This document shows positions 15,590 to 23,242 of a DNA stretch of 30,880 bases, piece after piece; position 1 is the first letter of the stretch, and each line of letters starts with the position of its first letter. The translations under genes were made by a program, and so were the position numbers. Source of the stretch: a virus; IMG/VR virus record IMGVR_UViG_3300023184_003700, positions 1 through 30,880 of that record; one strand, given 5' to 3'. Under the pieces are notes generated by a model, which saw only the letters and a program-made list of their open reading frames with translations, was not told the DNA's origin and did no database searches.

Positions 15590-17365
15590 TTATTTACTCC
15601 TCCCAAATAACCAATTATATTGTTTATAAGCCTCTTTAGGTATGTTAGTTGGATTGTCTTTATGATATATTAAATTATTATCAATACCCATTGAACCTAT
15701 TTGGTCAAAAGATGTACCATATGAGTATAATGTTTTTTCAGGTTCATAAGTTCTTTCAGACAATGCCCATGATTCAATCATTGCTTTATTTTTTGAATCA
15801 TTTCTTTGTAATTGATTGAAACATATATCTCCGGCGTAAAGAGCCATTGACATACTCATAATTGAATCATCATGAGCACCCTTCATGTGGTCAGGTCTTC
15901 CATTCATATAAACAAACGTATTAAGTTCATTTAATAACCTACTTGATCTAACCAAAAAGTCTTTTCTTAATTGTTCTTCAAATGCCGCAACAATTTGAGT
16001 TCTTTTATTATTGAAATTTAAACCTGGAATTTTCTCCATTGCCTTTTTATTATACTCCCAAATGTTTTGAGTATTAACTCCATCTATATATAAATTTTTA
16101 TAATTTAACTCTTGTAATTTTCTTGATGTTGCCACTCCCATACCACCAGTAATATCAATAACAATAAACGCGTCATATAATATTCCCCATTTGTAAGCAA
16201 TATTAGCCAAATCGTCTGGTGGTATCTTACCTATGTACTCTACAACTTGTTCTCTATCATCAAAATCAACAATGTTAATTGATGAATAATCCTCACTGTC
16301 ACCTCTACTAACATCCACACCCATAATGTAACGATGTCCTTGTATTGGTTCCTTCCATTGCCAAAAAGTACCTTGCATGTATTTTTCTTTAGGGACCCTT
16401 ATATGATTTTTAGCAATATGATCTTGTATATCACTAGGTATAACGCCATCTCCTGAACCTAAAAAGTCACACTCCAACTCCTGAGCAATCTTACGTCTAT
16501 CATATTTGAATTTTTTAGACATAGATTCAAACCAAGAAGAAAATGGTTTATAACCATCCTCAATTAGTTTATTGTACTCTTTCATGTCAAAATCGTGTAG
16601 AACAACCTCATCGTCATTATATTGTTCTCTATTCAACATATAGTGACAGATATCTTGACATTTAATCCAACGTAAATCTTTGGTGTAACGAGGGTCTTTA
16701 AACCATCTTAAATCTGTGATGTGGAAATCATTAATACCACGTAATGCTTGGTCGTAAACACCGTAATAGATAGCGTCATAACCGTTTGGGGTGGAGATTA
16801 GGATAATCTTACCACCTGTTGACAATGACGCCATAGATGCTGCCCAAAAATCATCTCCAGCTTCAATGTATGCGGCCTCATCAAAAACAAGTATTGTAGG
16901 TGTATAACCACGTAAGGCATCCGCCGATGTTGCAACCGCCTTTACCTCACAACCATTATTTAATCTAAATCTACTCTCTGAATTTTTATCGGGTGAAAAC
17001 CCAACATTAATCCAATCAGGCCATTGCTCTATGAAATGTCTAACCTTATTAGCCATCTCTACCGCAGTATCACGTTTGTTAGCGATAAGTAGAACCCTTT
17101 CAGGATTATCCGGTTTGGCTAATTGTAATTTTTTAGACAACCATGCTGCGGTTACCGTAGTAACTCCGGCTTGTCTATATTTTCTTGTAATGTTTTCATT
17201 ATAATCCTCGTAATCCTGAATCAATTGAATTTGGTCCTCAAACAAGTCCATTGGGACATATTTCTTCTGTGTATTGTCAAATGTTTGAAGGTATGTTCTT
17301 AAGGCGTAAGGAGTATCTTTCATAATCCTCGCCAATTCTTTTAACTGCTCTATTTTTGAACTCAT
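15590..17365 (-). CDS. 17: Terminase large subunit, T4 gp17-like
   Basis: A 591-residue DNA-packaging motor. The N-terminal ATPase has the Walker A-like RKYRQAGVTT at 61-70 and the Walker B TILVFDEA at 157-164, with coupling motif ISTPNG after it. The C-terminal RNase H-like nuclease shows IMGVDVSRGDSEDYSS, with its first acidic residue in VDVSRGD, FIVIDITGGMG as the second acidic strand, and HDDSIMSMSMAL as the third. The length is near T4 gp17 (610 residues). It has TATTTATA three bases before the start. The next gene in T4, the tail sheath, is not here; the portal gene follows directly. The assignment is firm. Confidence 0.95.
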   Translation of the reverse strand: MSSKIEQLKELARIMKDTPYALRTYLQTFDNTQKKYVPMDLFEDQIQLIQDYEDYNENITRKYRQAGVTTVTAAWLSKKLQLAKPDNPERVLLIANKRDTAVEMANKVRHFIEQWPDWINVGFSPDKNSESRFRLNNGCEVKAVATSADALRGYTPTILVFDEAAYIEAGDDFWAASMASLSTGGKIILISTPNGYDAIYYGVYDQALRGINDFHITDLRWFKDPRYTKDLRWIKCQDICHYMLNREQYNDDEVVLHDFDMKEYNKLIEDGYKPFSSWFESMSKKFKYDRRKIAQELECDFLGSGDGVIPSDIQDHIAKNHIRVPKEKYMQGTFWQWKEPIQGHRYIMGVDVSRGDSEDYSSINIVDFDDREQVVEYIGKIPPDDLANIAYKWGILYDAFIVIDITGGMGVATSRKLQELNYKNLYIDGVNTQNIWEYNKKAMEKIPGLNFNNKRTQIVAAFEEQLRKDFLVRSSRLLNELNTFVYMNGRPDHMKGAHDDSIMSMSMALYAGDICFNQLQRNDSKNKAMIESWALSERTYEPEKTLYSYGTSFDQIGSMGIDNNLIYHKDNPTNIPKEAYKQYNWLFGRSK

Positions 17366-17368
17366 ATA

Positions 17369-17376
17369 TATAAATA
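17369..17376 (-). promoter_or_regulatory. TATTTATA element three bases before gene 17
   Basis: In the sense direction it reads GTATTTATATAT and then ATG. It lies just past the terminator of the preceding gene, so a transcription start here would be useful. Confidence 0.45.
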
Positions 17377-17381
17377 CAAAA

Positions 17382-17404
17382 AAAAGGGAGTTAAACTCCC
17401 TTTT
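17382..17404 (-). terminator. Rho-independent terminator upstream of gene 17
   Basis: AAAAGGGAGTT pairs with AACTCCCTTTT around a single base, with a run of T on the minus strand after it. It begins four bases past the stop of the 451-residue gene and separates that gene's transcript from the terminase. Confidence 0.85.
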
Positions 17405-17407
17405 GTA

Positions 17408-18763
17408 TTATCTTAAGACTGGTTCACCTCCATCGTCTTCATCTTCGTCGTCGTAACCGTCAGGTAAATCAATACCTAAATTATTTAAAAATCCTTTTAA
17501 TTCGTCGTCATTTTCATTATCGGTAAGATTATCCAAATCATCCATAAAGACATCATCTTCAATAGGTTCGTCATTAAATGTTTTATAAATGTTACCCATT
17601 AATTCATCCAATAATCTTTTACCATTTTGAGATTGTGATACCACTTCCTTCATGAATACTAAAAACTTTTTAGCGGGAAGTTTAATAATTTCAACAAACA
17701 AATAGTTTTGTAATTCAACTTTATTTTCGTCTGTTAAAATATCATCAGGGAATTGTGAACGAACTCTATCCCAAATAGCCGGTCCTAATCTTAAATCCCA
17801 AACTTCTTTTTCTAAAGTATCTTCCAATTCAGAAACACGTTGATTTAATTCTTCATCTTCAGAATCTCCTTGGTATGAAAATACTTCCATTATACCTTTA
17901 ATAATTTCATGAACACAAATTGGGAAATTCACCGCTCTTACTTTAATTGTTGGAGGGTTGGTATTTCTATCTGTTTCTTCTTTACCGCCAATTCCACCAC
18001 CACCCATCATTCCTTGCATCATTTGATCACTTACTTGCCAATATAACGTATCGTTAATTGACATCAATAAACCATAATCATTTAATAGGGTGTCTGAACC
18101 TGTTATTTGTCTAATTCTATCAGGAACTAAATGGTACATATAATGTCCTTTTTTAGAAGCACCTTGCATCATAGCATTGATAAATCTTCTTTTAGCTCTT
18201 TCTAAATTTAATTGTTCTAAATCGTTATACAATTCAACTTCAAGTTCGGTGTTTTCTATTTCAGGAGCACCCATTTGAGGTTCATCTTGATTTTGTTCTC
18301 TATTAAAATTATCAGTATTAATTTCACCCATACCAACTATTTTAACATCAAATTGAAAAGCACCTTCAGGTATACCCATTTCTTTTGTTACCAATTCAAC
18401 AGCCAATTGTTCCAATTCTTCTCTATGATTTCTTTCAGCCGCAACAATATTGTTATGAGCGGACATCATAGATTGAACCAAAGGTCCAATATTAGAATCT
18501 GCGTTCATAGGTCTATTATTACCTGTGTATTGTCTAACTTTTTGAACTACTTGTCTATATCTTTCAGACGCTAAAACTTCTTGGAAATTCTTGTTTGGTT
18601 CTTCACCTGTTGTGGGTAAAGGTAATTTCTTTAATGGAGTTTCTCCACTTGCCAATTTTCCCGTTACATCATCATGTGGTCTATCGGGCGTATCATAATC
18701 CATTGCCATTTCATTAATGTTTTCTTGGATTAAAGATAGTAAATTTTTTTTAGAAAACTTCAT
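17408..18763 (-). CDS. Head-associated protein of unknown function, 451 residues
   Basis: I do not recognise this acidic protein. It begins MKFSKKNLLSLIQENINEMA, a short basic helix followed by IQE (12-14) and INE (16-18), like the capsid-targeting peptides that T4 gp21 removes from internal proteins. The middle is helical; a Met/Gly run (QMMQGMMGGGGIGG) lies near residues 247-260, and the last 50 residues are very acidic with DDEDEDDGG near the end. It lies directly upstream of the terminase gene, after three other genes of similar character, and is closed by a terminator. A packaged or core-associated head protein is inferred. A tail or neck component is possible as well. Confidence 0.65.
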   Translation of the reverse strand: MKFSKKNLLSLIQENINEMAMDYDTPDRPHDDVTGKLASGETPLKKLPLPTTGEEPNKNFQEVLASERYRQVVQKVRQYTGNNRPMNADSNIGPLVQSMMSAHNNIVAAERNHREELEQLAVELVTKEMGIPEGAFQFDVKIVGMGEINTDNFNREQNQDEPQMGAPEIENTELEVELYNDLEQLNLERAKRRFINAMMQGASKKGHYMYHLVPDRIRQITGSDTLLNDYGLLMSINDTLYWQVSDQMMQGMMGGGGIGGKEETDRNTNPPTIKVRAVNFPICVHEIIKGIMEVFSYQGDSEDEELNQRVSELEDTLEKEVWDLRLGPAIWDRVRSQFPDDILTDENKVELQNYLFVEIIKLPAKKFLVFMKEVVSQSQNGKRLLDELMGNIYKTFNDEPIEDDVFMDDLDNLTDNENDDELKGFLNNLGIDLPDGYDDEDEDDGGEPVLR

Positions 18764-18769
18764 TTTACT

Positions 18770-19858
18770 TTATTTATTTTCCGCTAAAGCCTTAGGGTTA
18801 TGATTTGGTCCTGGTTTTGGAGTGTATGGTGTCGATGGTTTCGTACCTGGCTTTGTACCTGGTTTAGTCGTTGGTTTTGGTTTTGTTGGTGCAGTAGCAG
18901 GACCTGAAGATGTTATTGCGTCGTAAGACATAAACTCAGGAATACCGTTGTGACCTTGATTAACCTTAGGTCCAAATTTATGTGTCATTGTTTCAGACTC
19001 ATTTAATTTAGTTTGAATAAGTTCCATAATTTCGTTTTTAGATGTAAAACTATGATATAAATTGCTTTCAGCCAAATTATTTACCCACTCTTTAACTTCT
19101 TTCTTTTGACCTTTTAATATTTTGAAATCCTCAGCATCAATTTTACCGTTGTGGTTTTTATCAATATTTTTTTGTTTTCCTTTTAACTCCTCACCTAAAT
19201 GGCTGTCATCACATGAACATTTAGACATTTCTTTATCACAATGTTGACATTTTTTAGGAGAACTTGATTTAGAACTTTCTAACGATAAACCCATGTCACC
19301 TTCTTTTACTTCTTCTTTTTTACACTTACATTTTAAATTTGGTTTACCACATTCTTTACAGACCTTCATACCTTCTTTATTCTTTTCTAACCAAGATTTT
19401 GCTTCATATTTTCTTTTATCGTGATTATCACCTTCTTTTACGTCATATTTTTTACCATCAACATCAAATGAATCTTTGTGTTGTGATTTAGCTTTAGCCA
19501 ATTCGCCACTAAATTTATTACCTTCTTTAGTTTCTTTTGGGGTTTGTTGTTTTTCTTTATTTAAAATTTTAAAATCCTCAGCATCAATTTTACCGTTGTG
19601 GTTTTTATCAATATTTTTTTGTTTTCCTTTTAACTTTTCACTAACCTGACCTTCACTTTCATATGTAACAAAAGTTTGTTTACCCTGTTGTGCTTTAATA
19701 ACTTGATCTTTTTTATCTTTTGGAATGTTCAATGTTGGAGATTGTTCTCCCAACATTCTTTGAGCCAATTGACCAATTTGTTTGTCAGTTAATTTAGATA
19801 AAGTTGTTTCAGATAAACCTTCTTTAATAAGTTTCTCAACAATTATATTTCTTTTCAT
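18770..19858 (-). CDS. Phage protein with two EF-hand-like loops and two Cys knuckles
   Basis: A 362-residue, Lys-rich protein of unknown function. Two identical segments (LKGKQKNIDKNHNGKIDAED at about 76-95 and 225-244) contain DKNHNGKIDAED, a calcium-binding loop of EF-hand/dockerin type. Between them are two small Cys groups, CKEC...CKC (167-179) and CQHC...CSC (204-216), which could hold a metal ion. The C-terminus is Pro/Thr/Lys rich. The N-terminus MKRNIIVEKLIKEGLSE resembles a capsid-targeting helix. Its start overlaps the upstream stop by four bases (ATGA). A metal-binding protein in or on the head is inferred. The pairing of EF-hand loops with Cys knuckles is unusual. Confidence 0.65.
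   Translation of the reverse strand: MKRNIIVEKLIKEGLSETTLSKLTDKQIGQLAQRMLGEQSPTLNIPKDKKDQVIKAQQGKQTFVTYESEGQVSEKLKGKQKNIDKNHNGKIDAEDFKILNKEKQQTPKETKEGNKFSGELAKAKSQHKDSFDVDGKKYDVKEGDNHDKRKYEAKSWLEKNKEGMKVCKECGKPNLKCKCKKEEVKEGDMGLSLESSKSSSPKKCQHCDKEMSKCSCDDSHLGEELKGKQKNIDKNHNGKIDAEDFKILKGQKKEVKEWVNNLAESNLYHSFTSKNEIMELIQTKLNESETMTHKFGPKVNQGHNGIPEFMSYDAITSSGPATAPTKPKPTTKPGTKPGTKPSTPYTPKPGPNHNPKALAENK
19125..19188 (-). repeat. 64-bp direct repeat, copy 1
   Basis: Identical over 64 bases to 19572-19635. It encodes the second EF-hand-like segment of the 362-residue protein. Perfect identity, including silent positions, suggests recent duplication or gene conversion. Confidence 0.9.
19572..19635 (-). 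repeat. 64-bp direct repeat, copy 2
   Basis: Matches 19125-19188 exactly and encodes the first EF-hand-like segment. Recombination between the copies would remove the Cys knuckles and keep the frame, as the spacing of 447 bases is a multiple of three. Confidence 0.9.
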
Positions 19859-20256
19859 ATATTTTTGATTTTAATTTCTTCTTTTAATAATATAAAACCT
19901 CTCGATTTTAGTTTCTTTGTAACACTTTCAATGGGTTCGGCAAACCTAAATGTTAATCTTTCTTCAACATTATCAAAGTTAAATTTTTCCCAAGCCATTG
20001 CTATTACACCATCCACAGCATCAATAACTCCGAAATAATCGGAGTTTTGTATAAGTTCTAATTGTAAATCTGTATTTTTTAGTAAACCAACTACATCAAC
20101 ATATTCGATGTCAGGAGATTTAGTTTGTTGGTTAGACGATGCAGGAATAACAAACCATTCACCCATATCAATTTCAGTGGTCTCACTGAATACGAATTCG
20201 TATTGTTTTTGACCCTTGTAATCTTCTCCGATTTCATTGACATATATAAGATGCAT
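19855..20256 (-). CDS. Hypothetical protein in the head cluster
   Basis: A 133-residue alpha/beta protein without a recognised family. It begins MHLIYVNEIGEDYKGQKQYE, followed by FVFSETTEI, and looks like a small beta-rich domain; the C-terminus is a Lys-rich tail. It is four bases from the upstream stop and overlaps the next start by four bases (ATGA), so it is translated as part of the operon. The compact, globular look and place among head genes suggest a virion or assembly protein, but the sequence gives no direct functional hint. Confidence 0.65.
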   Translation of the reverse strand: MHLIYVNEIGEDYKGQKQYEFVFSETTEIDMGEWFVIPASSNQQTKSPDIEYVDVVGLLKNTDLQLELIQNSDYFGVIDAVDGVIAMAWEKFNFDNVEERLTFRFAEPIESVTKKLKSRGFILLKEEIKIKNI

Positions 20257-20260
20257 TTTA

Positions 20261-21238
20261 TTATTTAAAATATTTGCTCAATGTCTCACCAACAGCTTGG
20301 CTGATATTATTTTTTATTTCGTCTAAATCTATTTCTTTCTCTTCGTCAGTTTCCTTTGGTAAATAACTGTCTAAACTAACTTCATCTAAATCAGAACCAA
20401 GATTTGGAGCATTTATAAATTCATCTAATTTATTCATTGCTTCTTCACCTAAATCTGTATCGGGTGTAGGTTCTTCAGCTGGAGTTTCTTCTCCTGATGG
20501 AATTTGTTCCTCACCATCTTCTTCATCTCTTTCAAATTTCTTACCAATTTCTTCAATGTCTTCATCAGATAATTTTTCTAAATCGACAGCTGAAATAATC
20601 ATATTAAGAACATACTTAATATCATCACTTTCCATTCTATCATGTAAATCTCTTAATTCTTGTCCTAATTTACCAGCGTATTTTTGAACTTCAGCCATGT
20701 AATCGGAACGTTTACTTGGTTCTTCACCACCCGTAGCATCACCATCCATTTGTGGAGCTGGTGTTGCGTCACCCATATCAGGAACTCCAGCAGCATCTGT
20801 AGGTACTTCTGGTGCTTGAGCATCAGGAGCCGCGGGTACTTCAGGAGCATCCATTGAAGGGTCAGCCATAGGAGCCTCATCTTGTGATGGTTTAGGTGCT
20901 TGTTTTAAAACATATTTTGTTGCCTCTTGTAATTCTTCTTGTCCTTTTAATAAGTCCAATCTTTTAAATGCTTCCGCATATGAAGAAAATCTATTTTTGT
21001 TTTTCATGAACATTCCACCGATATAATCAAGTGATGATTCATTTAAACCTCTTTTTACATAATACCCGTCTTTCTCTTTAACGATGCCAAAAATACCGCC
21101 GGTTTTAGATTCTTTCACTAATTCCGCCTTAGATGACGTTGTAGATTTCTTATTGTTATAGTAGGTTAATTCAAGGATTCTTTTTAATTTGTCGTCCCCG
21201 TTTAATTTTTCACTACCTAGTGGTTTGTATTCTGCCAT
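20261..21238 (-). CDS. Acidic, Pro/Ala-rich head-cluster protein
   Basis: A 325-residue protein I do not recognise. The N-terminal 110 residues are mixed, with GIVKEKDGYYVKRGLNESSL, which has a small repeat-like 'kdGyYvk' element. Residues 115-175 are Pro/Ala/Asp rich without order (APEVPAAPDAQAPEVP). The rest alternates helical and acidic parts (LSDEDIEEIGKKFERDEEDG). It contains possible gp21 sites such as GLNE and LQE. A TATTTATA element lies 34 bases before the ATG, so this could be the first gene of the late unit that runs to 17408. A prohead core or internal head protein is inferred. Confidence 0.6.
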   Translation of the reverse strand: MAEYKPLGSEKLNGDDKLKRILELTYYNNKKSTTSSKAELVKESKTGGIFGIVKEKDGYYVKRGLNESSLDYIGGMFMKNKNRFSSYAEAFKRLDLLKGQEELQEATKYVLKQAPKPSQDEAPMADPSMDAPEVPAAPDAQAPEVPTDAAGVPDMGDATPAPQMDGDATGGEEPSKRSDYMAEVQKYAGKLGQELRDLHDRMESDDIKYVLNMIISAVDLEKLSDEDIEEIGKKFERDEEDGEEQIPSGEETPAEEPTPDTDLGEEAMNKLDEFINAPNLGSDLDEVSLDSYLPKETDEEKEIDLDEIKNNISQAVGETLSKYFK

Positions 21239-21272
21239 TTTATTAAATTGTTAAATAAACTTATTCTTATCC

Positions 21273-21280
21273 TATAAATA
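21273..21280 (-). promoter_or_regulatory. Candidate late element TATTTATA at head of the operon
   Basis: In the sense direction it reads TGTATTTATAGG, 34 bases before the ATG at 21238. It stands in a 71-base gap after the nucleotidyltransferase gene and is a good position for a promoter. Confidence 0.5.
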
Positions 21281-21309
21281 CATAGATATATAGAAAAAAA
21301 TAGGTGTAG

Positions 21310-22089
21310 CTATTGTGTTATGGACAATTTTTTATCTAATATGTCCGTTTTTAATTTTAAAAGTTTCTCAATGTACCCGTTTCTTCGTAATAGTTTGAAT
21401 ACTAAATTTTCATAACTGTATTCACCTCCAGACTCAAGACCACATTGTCTAAACTCTTTAATTTTAAGTCTTAATTTTTCGATTTTTGGTACTATATCTC
21501 CGTTATTCCCGTTTTTAACTAAAGAATCAATCTTTTTAGCATATTCTTCAGCCTTACCTAATATTTTATTATCGTCAATATTCGGGGTTTCTCGTTTTGG
21601 TTCAACTTCCCATTTATCATGTAAGACTGAATATACCCCTGAGGAAACATGTGGTTCGTCAACATCTTGAACATACAATTCAACATCATAACCTTTAATT
21701 ACAATTTCATGTTTTTCATTCCAAACATTCTTTTTGGCGTCGAAAAATTCTTTAATAATTGTATGTAAAGCTACGGAATCCTTTTTGTGGTTTTTATTTA
21801 TTTCTTCAAAATCAATAAGAATGTGTAAATCAACGTCCGAAAAATTGGACCAATTATAATTTGCTAATGAACCTGTTAAAACAATATCATGTACAAAAAA
21901 CTCAACTCCAAGAGTTCCGATAAACTCATCAGATATTTCTAATAGTTTTTCTCTAATTTCAGAACGCATCTTTATACCGTCCTCTCCTTCTTCAAAAATT
22001 TGTGTAGATAGAGTATCTTTAGGTTTAAAAGAATTAACAATCTTCTTATCCCCTTCTTTGTCTTCAATTAATTCCTCGAAAAGACTCAT
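21310..22089 (-). CDS. Nucleotidyltransferase-fold protein
   Basis: A 259-residue protein. LTGSLANYNWSNFSDVDLHI at 71-90 is the pol-beta/MNT-type signature: GS (73-74), then the two metal-binding Asp in DVD (85-87). A third acid is likely in GYDVELYV (about 137). This fold transfers NMP or AMP groups to nucleotides, RNA or proteins; the target is not known here. It lies downstream of a KTSC gene and overlaps it by four bases (ATGA). Homologues in T4-like phages are common and uncharacterised. Toxin-type and RNA-end-modifying activity are both possible. Confidence 0.8.
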   Translation of the reverse strand: MSLFEELIEDKEGDKKIVNSFKPKDTLSTQIFEEGEDGIKMRSEIREKLLEISDEFIGTLGVEFFVHDIVLTGSLANYNWSNFSDVDLHILIDFEEINKNHKKDSVALHTIIKEFFDAKKNVWNEKHEIVIKGYDVELYVQDVDEPHVSSGVYSVLHDKWEVEPKRETPNIDDNKILGKAEEYAKKIDSLVKNGNNGDIVPKIEKLRLKIKEFRQCGLESGGEYSYENLVFKLLRRNGYIEKLLKLKTDILDKKLSITQ

Positions 22090-22331
22090 TTGATTTTTTT
22101 ATATTTATGAACTTTAGCGATATTCTCGTTAAAGTGTTTTCCGTGGGATTCGGCAAGTCTAAACTTGGTGAACTTAGTCCAAGGAACTTTATTATACTCA
22201 TAAATAGAGCCGTTATTGAAAGTAACGGTTAAGTCTTCGGTTTCCGTATTAAAATGTGCGGATTTTAAATTAGATGAGTTTATGTCTACCATAATCATCT
22301 TACCATCAATTTTTTCTGATACTATTGCCAT
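22086..22331 (-). CDS. KTSC-domain protein 1
   Basis: An 81-residue protein. IYEYNKVPWTKFTKFRLAES followed by HGKHFNENI fits the KTSC domain: a beta-hairpin with 'Y.Y..VP', then a helix 'F..A.S.G..fn..I'. The domain is named for its C-terminal residues; in phages and bacteria it is often next to DNA or RNA enzymes. The stop overlaps the start of the nucleotidyltransferase gene, so the pair is probably co-translated. A close paralogue is just upstream, across a terminator. The element TATTTATT lies about 16 bases before the ATG. Confidence 0.75.
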   Translation of the reverse strand: MAIVSEKIDGKMIMVDINSSNLKSAHFNTETEDLTVTFNNGSIYEYNKVPWTKFTKFRLAESHGKHFNENIAKVHKYKKIK

Positions 22332-22361
22332 ATGTTAAATTATATACAATAAATATCAAAA

Positions 22362-22392
22362 AATAAACCCCCGATTTCTCGAGGGTTTATTT
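22362..22392 (-). terminator. Rho-independent terminator between the two KTSC genes
   Basis: AATAAACCC and CGA pair with TCG and GGGTTTATT around a TTTC loop, just past the stop of KTSC gene 2. The 23-base core is the same as in the terminator after the capsid gene. Confidence 0.75.
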
Positions 22393-22396
22393 AAAG

Positions 22397-22648
22397 TTAA
22401 ATACTTTTAACTCGTCTTGACTTGTAACGATTTACAATGTTCAAGTTTAGGAACGTACCTTGTGATTTTGCCAATCTAAACTTTGTAAAAATTGTAGATG
22501 GAACTCCTTGATACTCATAAGATTTACCTGTTGTAAAGGTTACTCTCATGTTTTCTTTTAAAGTGTCGTAAGATGCGGCCTTTAAACTTGTGGAAGAGAT
22601 TGAAACTTCAATCATCTTACCATTGATTTTTTCTTTTTTAACTGACAT
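22397..22648 (-). CDS. KTSC-domain protein 2
   Basis: An 83-residue paralogue of the gene downstream. SYEYQGVPSTIFTKFRLAKS followed by QGTFLNLNI matches the KTSC pattern. The N-terminus MSVKKEKINGKMIEVSISSTS lines up with that of paralogue 1 (KIDGKMIMVDINSS), so the two arose by tandem duplication. The ATG at 22648 is chosen instead of the one at 22681, as an inverted repeat sits exactly between. This gene has its own terminator. The function of KTSC domains is not established to my knowledge. Confidence 0.75.
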   Translation of the reverse strand: MSVKKEKINGKMIEVSISSTSLKAASYDTLKENMRVTFTTGKSYEYQGVPSTIFTKFRLAKSQGTFLNLNIVNRYKSRRVKSI

Positions 22649-22649
22649 G

Positions 22650-22679
22650 GTGTAATATTTTAATAGTATAAAATTACAC
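22650..22679 (-). promoter_or_regulatory. Inverted repeat next to the KTSC 2 start codon
   Basis: GTGTAAT-AT-TTTA (left arm) pairs with TAAAATTACAC (right arm), 11 base pairs with a two-base bulge. It ends one base before the ATG, so it could be an operator or an RNA hairpin that blocks initiation. Confidence 0.5.
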
Positions 22680-22718
22680 AAAATAATTCAAATAAAAAAA
22701 TTTTACGGAATTATTTTT

Positions 22719-23087
22719 TTAATTTAATGAAATTAAACGTTCCAAAGACTTTTTCTTGTCAATCGGTAATGTCAATGTTAGAACACCGTTTTCTACTTTA
22801 CCTTCAATGTCTTTTTCTTTTACATCGTCAGGAATTGTATAGGATTTCACAAAACTACCAACAAAATGATGAACTTCGTCCTTTTCATTTTTTTCAAATG
22901 AAATTCTTAATGTTCCTTCTTTAGTTGAAATTTTTAAGTCGTCCTTAGCTAATCCTGGTACAGACAATGAAACTGTATATTCAGTTTCGGTCTTGTTAAT
23001 TTTAGTTTCAGGAGTTCTAAGGAATTTCGATGACTCTAATAGGTTATCAAAATTCTGAAAAAATGGGTCTTTAAATAATGTAATCAT
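22719..23087 (-). CDS. hsp20: Small heat-shock protein, Hsp20 family
   Basis: A 122-residue holdase of the alpha-crystallin family, which binds unfolded proteins. The core domain covers about 28-115: TVSLSVPGLAKDDLKISTKE, then GSFVKSYTIPDDV and VENGVLTLTLP, all typical of Hsp20. The N-terminal arm is short and the C-terminal tail is only a few residues (ERLISLN), with I-S-L as a weak form of the IxI anchor. It diverges from the ClpC gene across 155 bases with two matched dyads. Hsp20 is known in T4-like cyanophages; here it may help keep viral or host proteins soluble for the unfoldase next door. Confidence 0.92.
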   Translation of the reverse strand: MITLFKDPFFQNFDNLLESSKFLRTPETKINKTETEYTVSLSVPGLAKDDLKISTKEGTLRISFEKNEKDEVHHFVGSFVKSYTIPDDVKEKDIEGKVENGVLTLTLPIDKKKSLERLISLN

Positions 23088-23141
23088 AGTTTTATATTTT
23101 TATTCACTATAAATCAAATTTTTTGCCATTTGTTATTTTTA

Positions 23142-23152
23142 GACAATATGTC
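23142..23152. promoter_or_regulatory. Operator-like dyad 1, GACA-N3-TGTC
   Basis: GACAATATGTC is a near-perfect dyad in the divergent hsp20/clpC region. Its centre lies 31 bases, about three helical turns, from a second dyad of the same type. Confidence 0.5.
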
Positions 23153-23172
23153 AGTATAACAAATATTTTTTT

Positions 23173-23183
23173 GACATTTTGTC
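23173..23183. promoter_or_regulatory. Operator-like dyad 2, GACA-N3-TGTC
   Basis: GACATTTTGTC is the partner of dyad 1 and ends five bases before the -33 box of the clpC promoter, a place where a bound repressor could block polymerase. Confidence 0.5.
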
Positions 23184-23188
23184 TTTGT

Positions 23189-23220
23189 TTTGTTTTTTAG
23201 AATAATTTATGTTATGTTTG
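23189..23220 (+). promoter_or_regulatory. Host-type promoter for clpC
   Basis: TTTG (23189-23192), 20 bases, then TATGTTTG (23213-23220): a full match to the Bacteroidota -33/-7 pattern. The leader is about 15-20 bases and shows no Shine-Dalgarno sequence. Confidence 0.75.
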
Positions 23221-23242
23221 TATTGAAATAAACTTATAACAC

